Shown here: positions 4,577-5,601 of the stretch, one piece after another
How positions within the stretch are numbered: position 1 is the first letter of the stretch
How the letters are laid out: the number at the start of each line of letters is the position of its first letter
NCBI GenBank assembly: GCA_030605705.1
Contig: JAUWHU010000006.1
Span: 1 to 5,601, forward strand
Direction of reading: 5' to 3'
DNA: 5,601 nucleotides
Source: Thermoflexia bacterium
Lineage (GTDB): Bacteria; Chloroflexota; Anaerolineae; B4-G1; SLSP01
Notes under the pieces: generated by a model
The model's database searches: none
Seen by the model: only the letters and a program-made list of their open reading frames with translations
Told to the model about the DNA's origin: nothing
Position numbers and translations under genes: made by a program

Positions 4577-4643
4577 GGACACGGATCATACGGATTGATA
4601 AAAAACTGTTAAAATCCGTGTTTATCCATGAGAATCCGTGTCC
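4577..4643. repeat. ACACGGAT/ATCCGTGT interspersed repeat element
   Basis: GGACACGGAT (4577-4586) is the exact reverse complement of ATCCGTGTCC (4634-4643). Between them lie further related words: TACGGATT (4589-4596), AATCCGTGT (4613-4621) and TTTATCCATGAG (4621-4632). The same kind of ACGGAT/ATCCGT word array recurs between genes in many environmental bacterial genomes, from memory. It lies between the LysM stop and the methyltransferase start and could form alternative stems in RNA. No T-run follows it. Confidence 0.6.
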
Positions 4644-4712
4644 CAACCCCAAACGCTCATCTCCGAGGGTTAATTGCACGGGTTGGGATTTTTCAAGTCT
4701 GGCCTGGATAAG

Positions 4713-5507
4713 ATGCCAGTAGGACATATCACCAGTTTGCATAACGAGCATGTGCGGCGGGTGCAGGCGCTCTTGCGCAGTGCCCGCCGCCGCGCGCGGG
4801 AAGGGTTGCTGTTGGCGGAGGGGTTGCGCCTGGTCCGCGAAGCCGTGCTGGCCGAATGTGCCATCACCTGGGCCTTCTACACGGCGGACTTCGCAACAGA
4901 CCCGAGGGGGGCAGACCTGCTCCGCGAGCTGCGGCAGCGCCGAATTCCTCTCTGGGAAGCGACTTCCTCCGTCATGGCGGAGCTCTCCGCGACGCAGACC
5001 CCACAGGGCATTGTTGCCGTCCTGCCAATTCCCCAGCTCCCGGAGAAGAAATCACCCGGCCTGACTTTGATCCTCGATCGGCTCCGCGATCCCGGCAACT
5101 TAGGCACGATTTTGCGTGCAGCCTGGGCGACAGACGCGCGTCGTGTCCTGTTGCCCCCCGGTACGGTGGATTTCACCGGCCCTAAAGTTGTGCGGGCCGG
5201 CATGGGAGCGCACTTTCACGTGCCGATCCGCCGGATGGAATGGGATGAGATACGCGCATCTGTGGCCGGGACGCCGGTCTGGCTGGCCGAGGTGGGCGCG
5301 GGCACACCCTACGACGCGGTAGATTGGTCGGGGGATGTGACGCTCATTGTGGGCGGCGAGGCCGAGGGTGCCGGGCCGGAGGCTCGCGCTCTGGCCGGAG
5401 AGCAGCACGTCACCATTCCCATGGCGGCGGGCGTGGAATCCCTCAACGCAGCAGTCGCGACGGCGGTGTTGCTTTTCGAGGCGGCGCGGCAACGCAGAAC
5501 GGGATGA
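4713..5507 (+). CDS. SpoU/TrmH-family RNA 2'-O-ribose methyltransferase
   Basis: The 264-aa product transfers a methyl group from S-adenosylmethionine to a ribose 2'-OH in rRNA or tRNA. An N-terminal substrate-binding domain (about 5-100) begins I-T-S-L-H-N-E-H-V and contains G-L-L-L-A-E-G-L-R-L-V. The C-terminal SPOUT knot domain (about 117-257) shows all three motifs: L-D-R-L-R-D-P-G-N129-L-G-T-I-L-R135, I-V-G-G-E216-A-E-G, and IPMAAGVESLNAAVATAV (about 235-252, with N245). The layout fits the TrmH/RlmB/TsnR-type 23S rRNA methyltransferases; the target nucleotide cannot be told. I chose ATG at 4713, which puts the conserved ITS-x-x-N start near residue 6. An upstream TTG at 4674 with GAGGG 4 nt before it would add 13 residues and cannot be excluded. 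A 15-bp-stem hairpin follows the stop. Confidence 0.93.
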   Translation: MPVGHITSLHNEHVRRVQALLRSARRRAREGLLLAEGLRLVREAVLAECAITWAFYTADFATDPRGADLLRELRQRRIPLWEATSSVMAELSATQTPQGIVAVLPIPQLPEKKSPGLTLILDRLRDPGNLGTILRAAWATDARRVLLPPGTVDFTGPKVVRAGMGAHFHVPIRRMEWDEIRASVAGTPVWLAEVGAGTPYDAVDWSGDVTLIVGGEAEGAGPEARALAGEQHVTIPMAAGVESLNAAVATAVLLFEAARQRRTG

Positions 5508-5529
5508 GCCAGAGTAAGCGCTTTTCTCC

Positions 5530-5562
5530 AGACCTCCGAGGTTTCCGAAACCTCGGAGGTCT
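5530..5562. terminator. Perfect 15-bp-stem hairpin of the AGACCTCCGAGGTTT repeat; probable bidirectional terminator
   Basis: AGACCTCCGAGGTTT (5530-5544) and its exact complement (5548-5562) enclose a CCG loop, 22 nt after the methyltransferase stop. The same 15-mer is found in opposed copies at 332-346 and 415-429. A stem this stable at a gene end should work at least as a weak terminator or RNA 3' protector, although only ACTTT follows, not a long T-run. It is also a copy of an interspersed repeat, so the terminator role is inference. Confidence 0.6.
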
Positions 5563-5601
5563 ACTTTCCAACGGTGATCTCTCCGACGAGGATGGTCTGA
5601 C
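5561..5601 (-). CDS. Possible C-terminal end of a converging gene, cut by window edge
   Basis: The minus strand from the right edge reads Q-T-I-L-V-G-E-I-T-V-G-K and then TAG at 5563-5561, overlapping the last two bases of the repeat hairpin. The residues look like a real protein end, and a convergent gene would mirror the efp/repeat arrangement. Twelve codons are too few to name a product or to be sure it is coding. Confidence 0.3.
   Translation of the reverse strand, partial: QTILVGEITVGK

Overview
The window looks like chromosomal DNA from a GC-rich, free-living bacterium. My best guess is Chloroflexota (Anaerolineae-like). This is inferred from the style of the genes (a LysM lipoprotein with a Pro/Thr/Glu repeat spacer, a short YAGxWV-type protein, a YhhN-family enzyme) and from several families of intergenic palindromic repeats. 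No rRNA, tRNA, CRISPR array or complete insertion sequence was found.

Layout, left to right. (1) Positions 1-124 are the N-terminal part of a minus-strand gene running off the left edge. (2) Positions 125-434 are non-coding. They hold a roughly 111-bp palindromic, MITE-like element flanked by an 8-bp direct repeat, which sits against the Shine-Dalgarno of the left gene. They also hold two opposed copies of a second repeat (AGACCTCCGAGGTTT) just past the end of efp. (3) Elongation factor P (minus, 435-992) has its own near-consensus promoter. (4) A two-gene minus-strand operon carries an RmlD-like NAD(P)-dependent reductase (1763-2635) and a YhhN/TMEM86-family membrane protein (1101-1766), joined by an ATGA stop/start overlap. 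(5) Positions 2640-2854 form an AT-rich divergent promoter region. (6) An AT-richer plus-strand pair, 4 nt apart, encodes a 107-aa protein with a nuclease-toxin-like layout and a 138-aa DUF2283-like protein. A long imperfect hairpin resembling an integron cassette end follows. (7) A lipoprotein with two LysM domains (3876-4538) is followed by an ACACGGAT/ATCCGTGT repeat element. (8) A SpoU/TrmH-family RNA 2'-O-methyltransferase (4713-5507) is followed by a perfect 15-bp-stem hairpin of the AGACCTCCGAGGTTT family. A possible converging gene end lies at the right edge.

The housekeeping genes (efp, the rRNA/tRNA methyltransferase) and the envelope genes (reductase/YhhN operon, LysM lipoprotein) form no single pathway. 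The accessory-looking part is 2700-3850. There the base composition drops (42-47% GC in two lines I counted, against 70-78% in two lines from neighbouring genes), a toxin-antitoxin-like pair has tandem promoters, and the repeat debris is densest.
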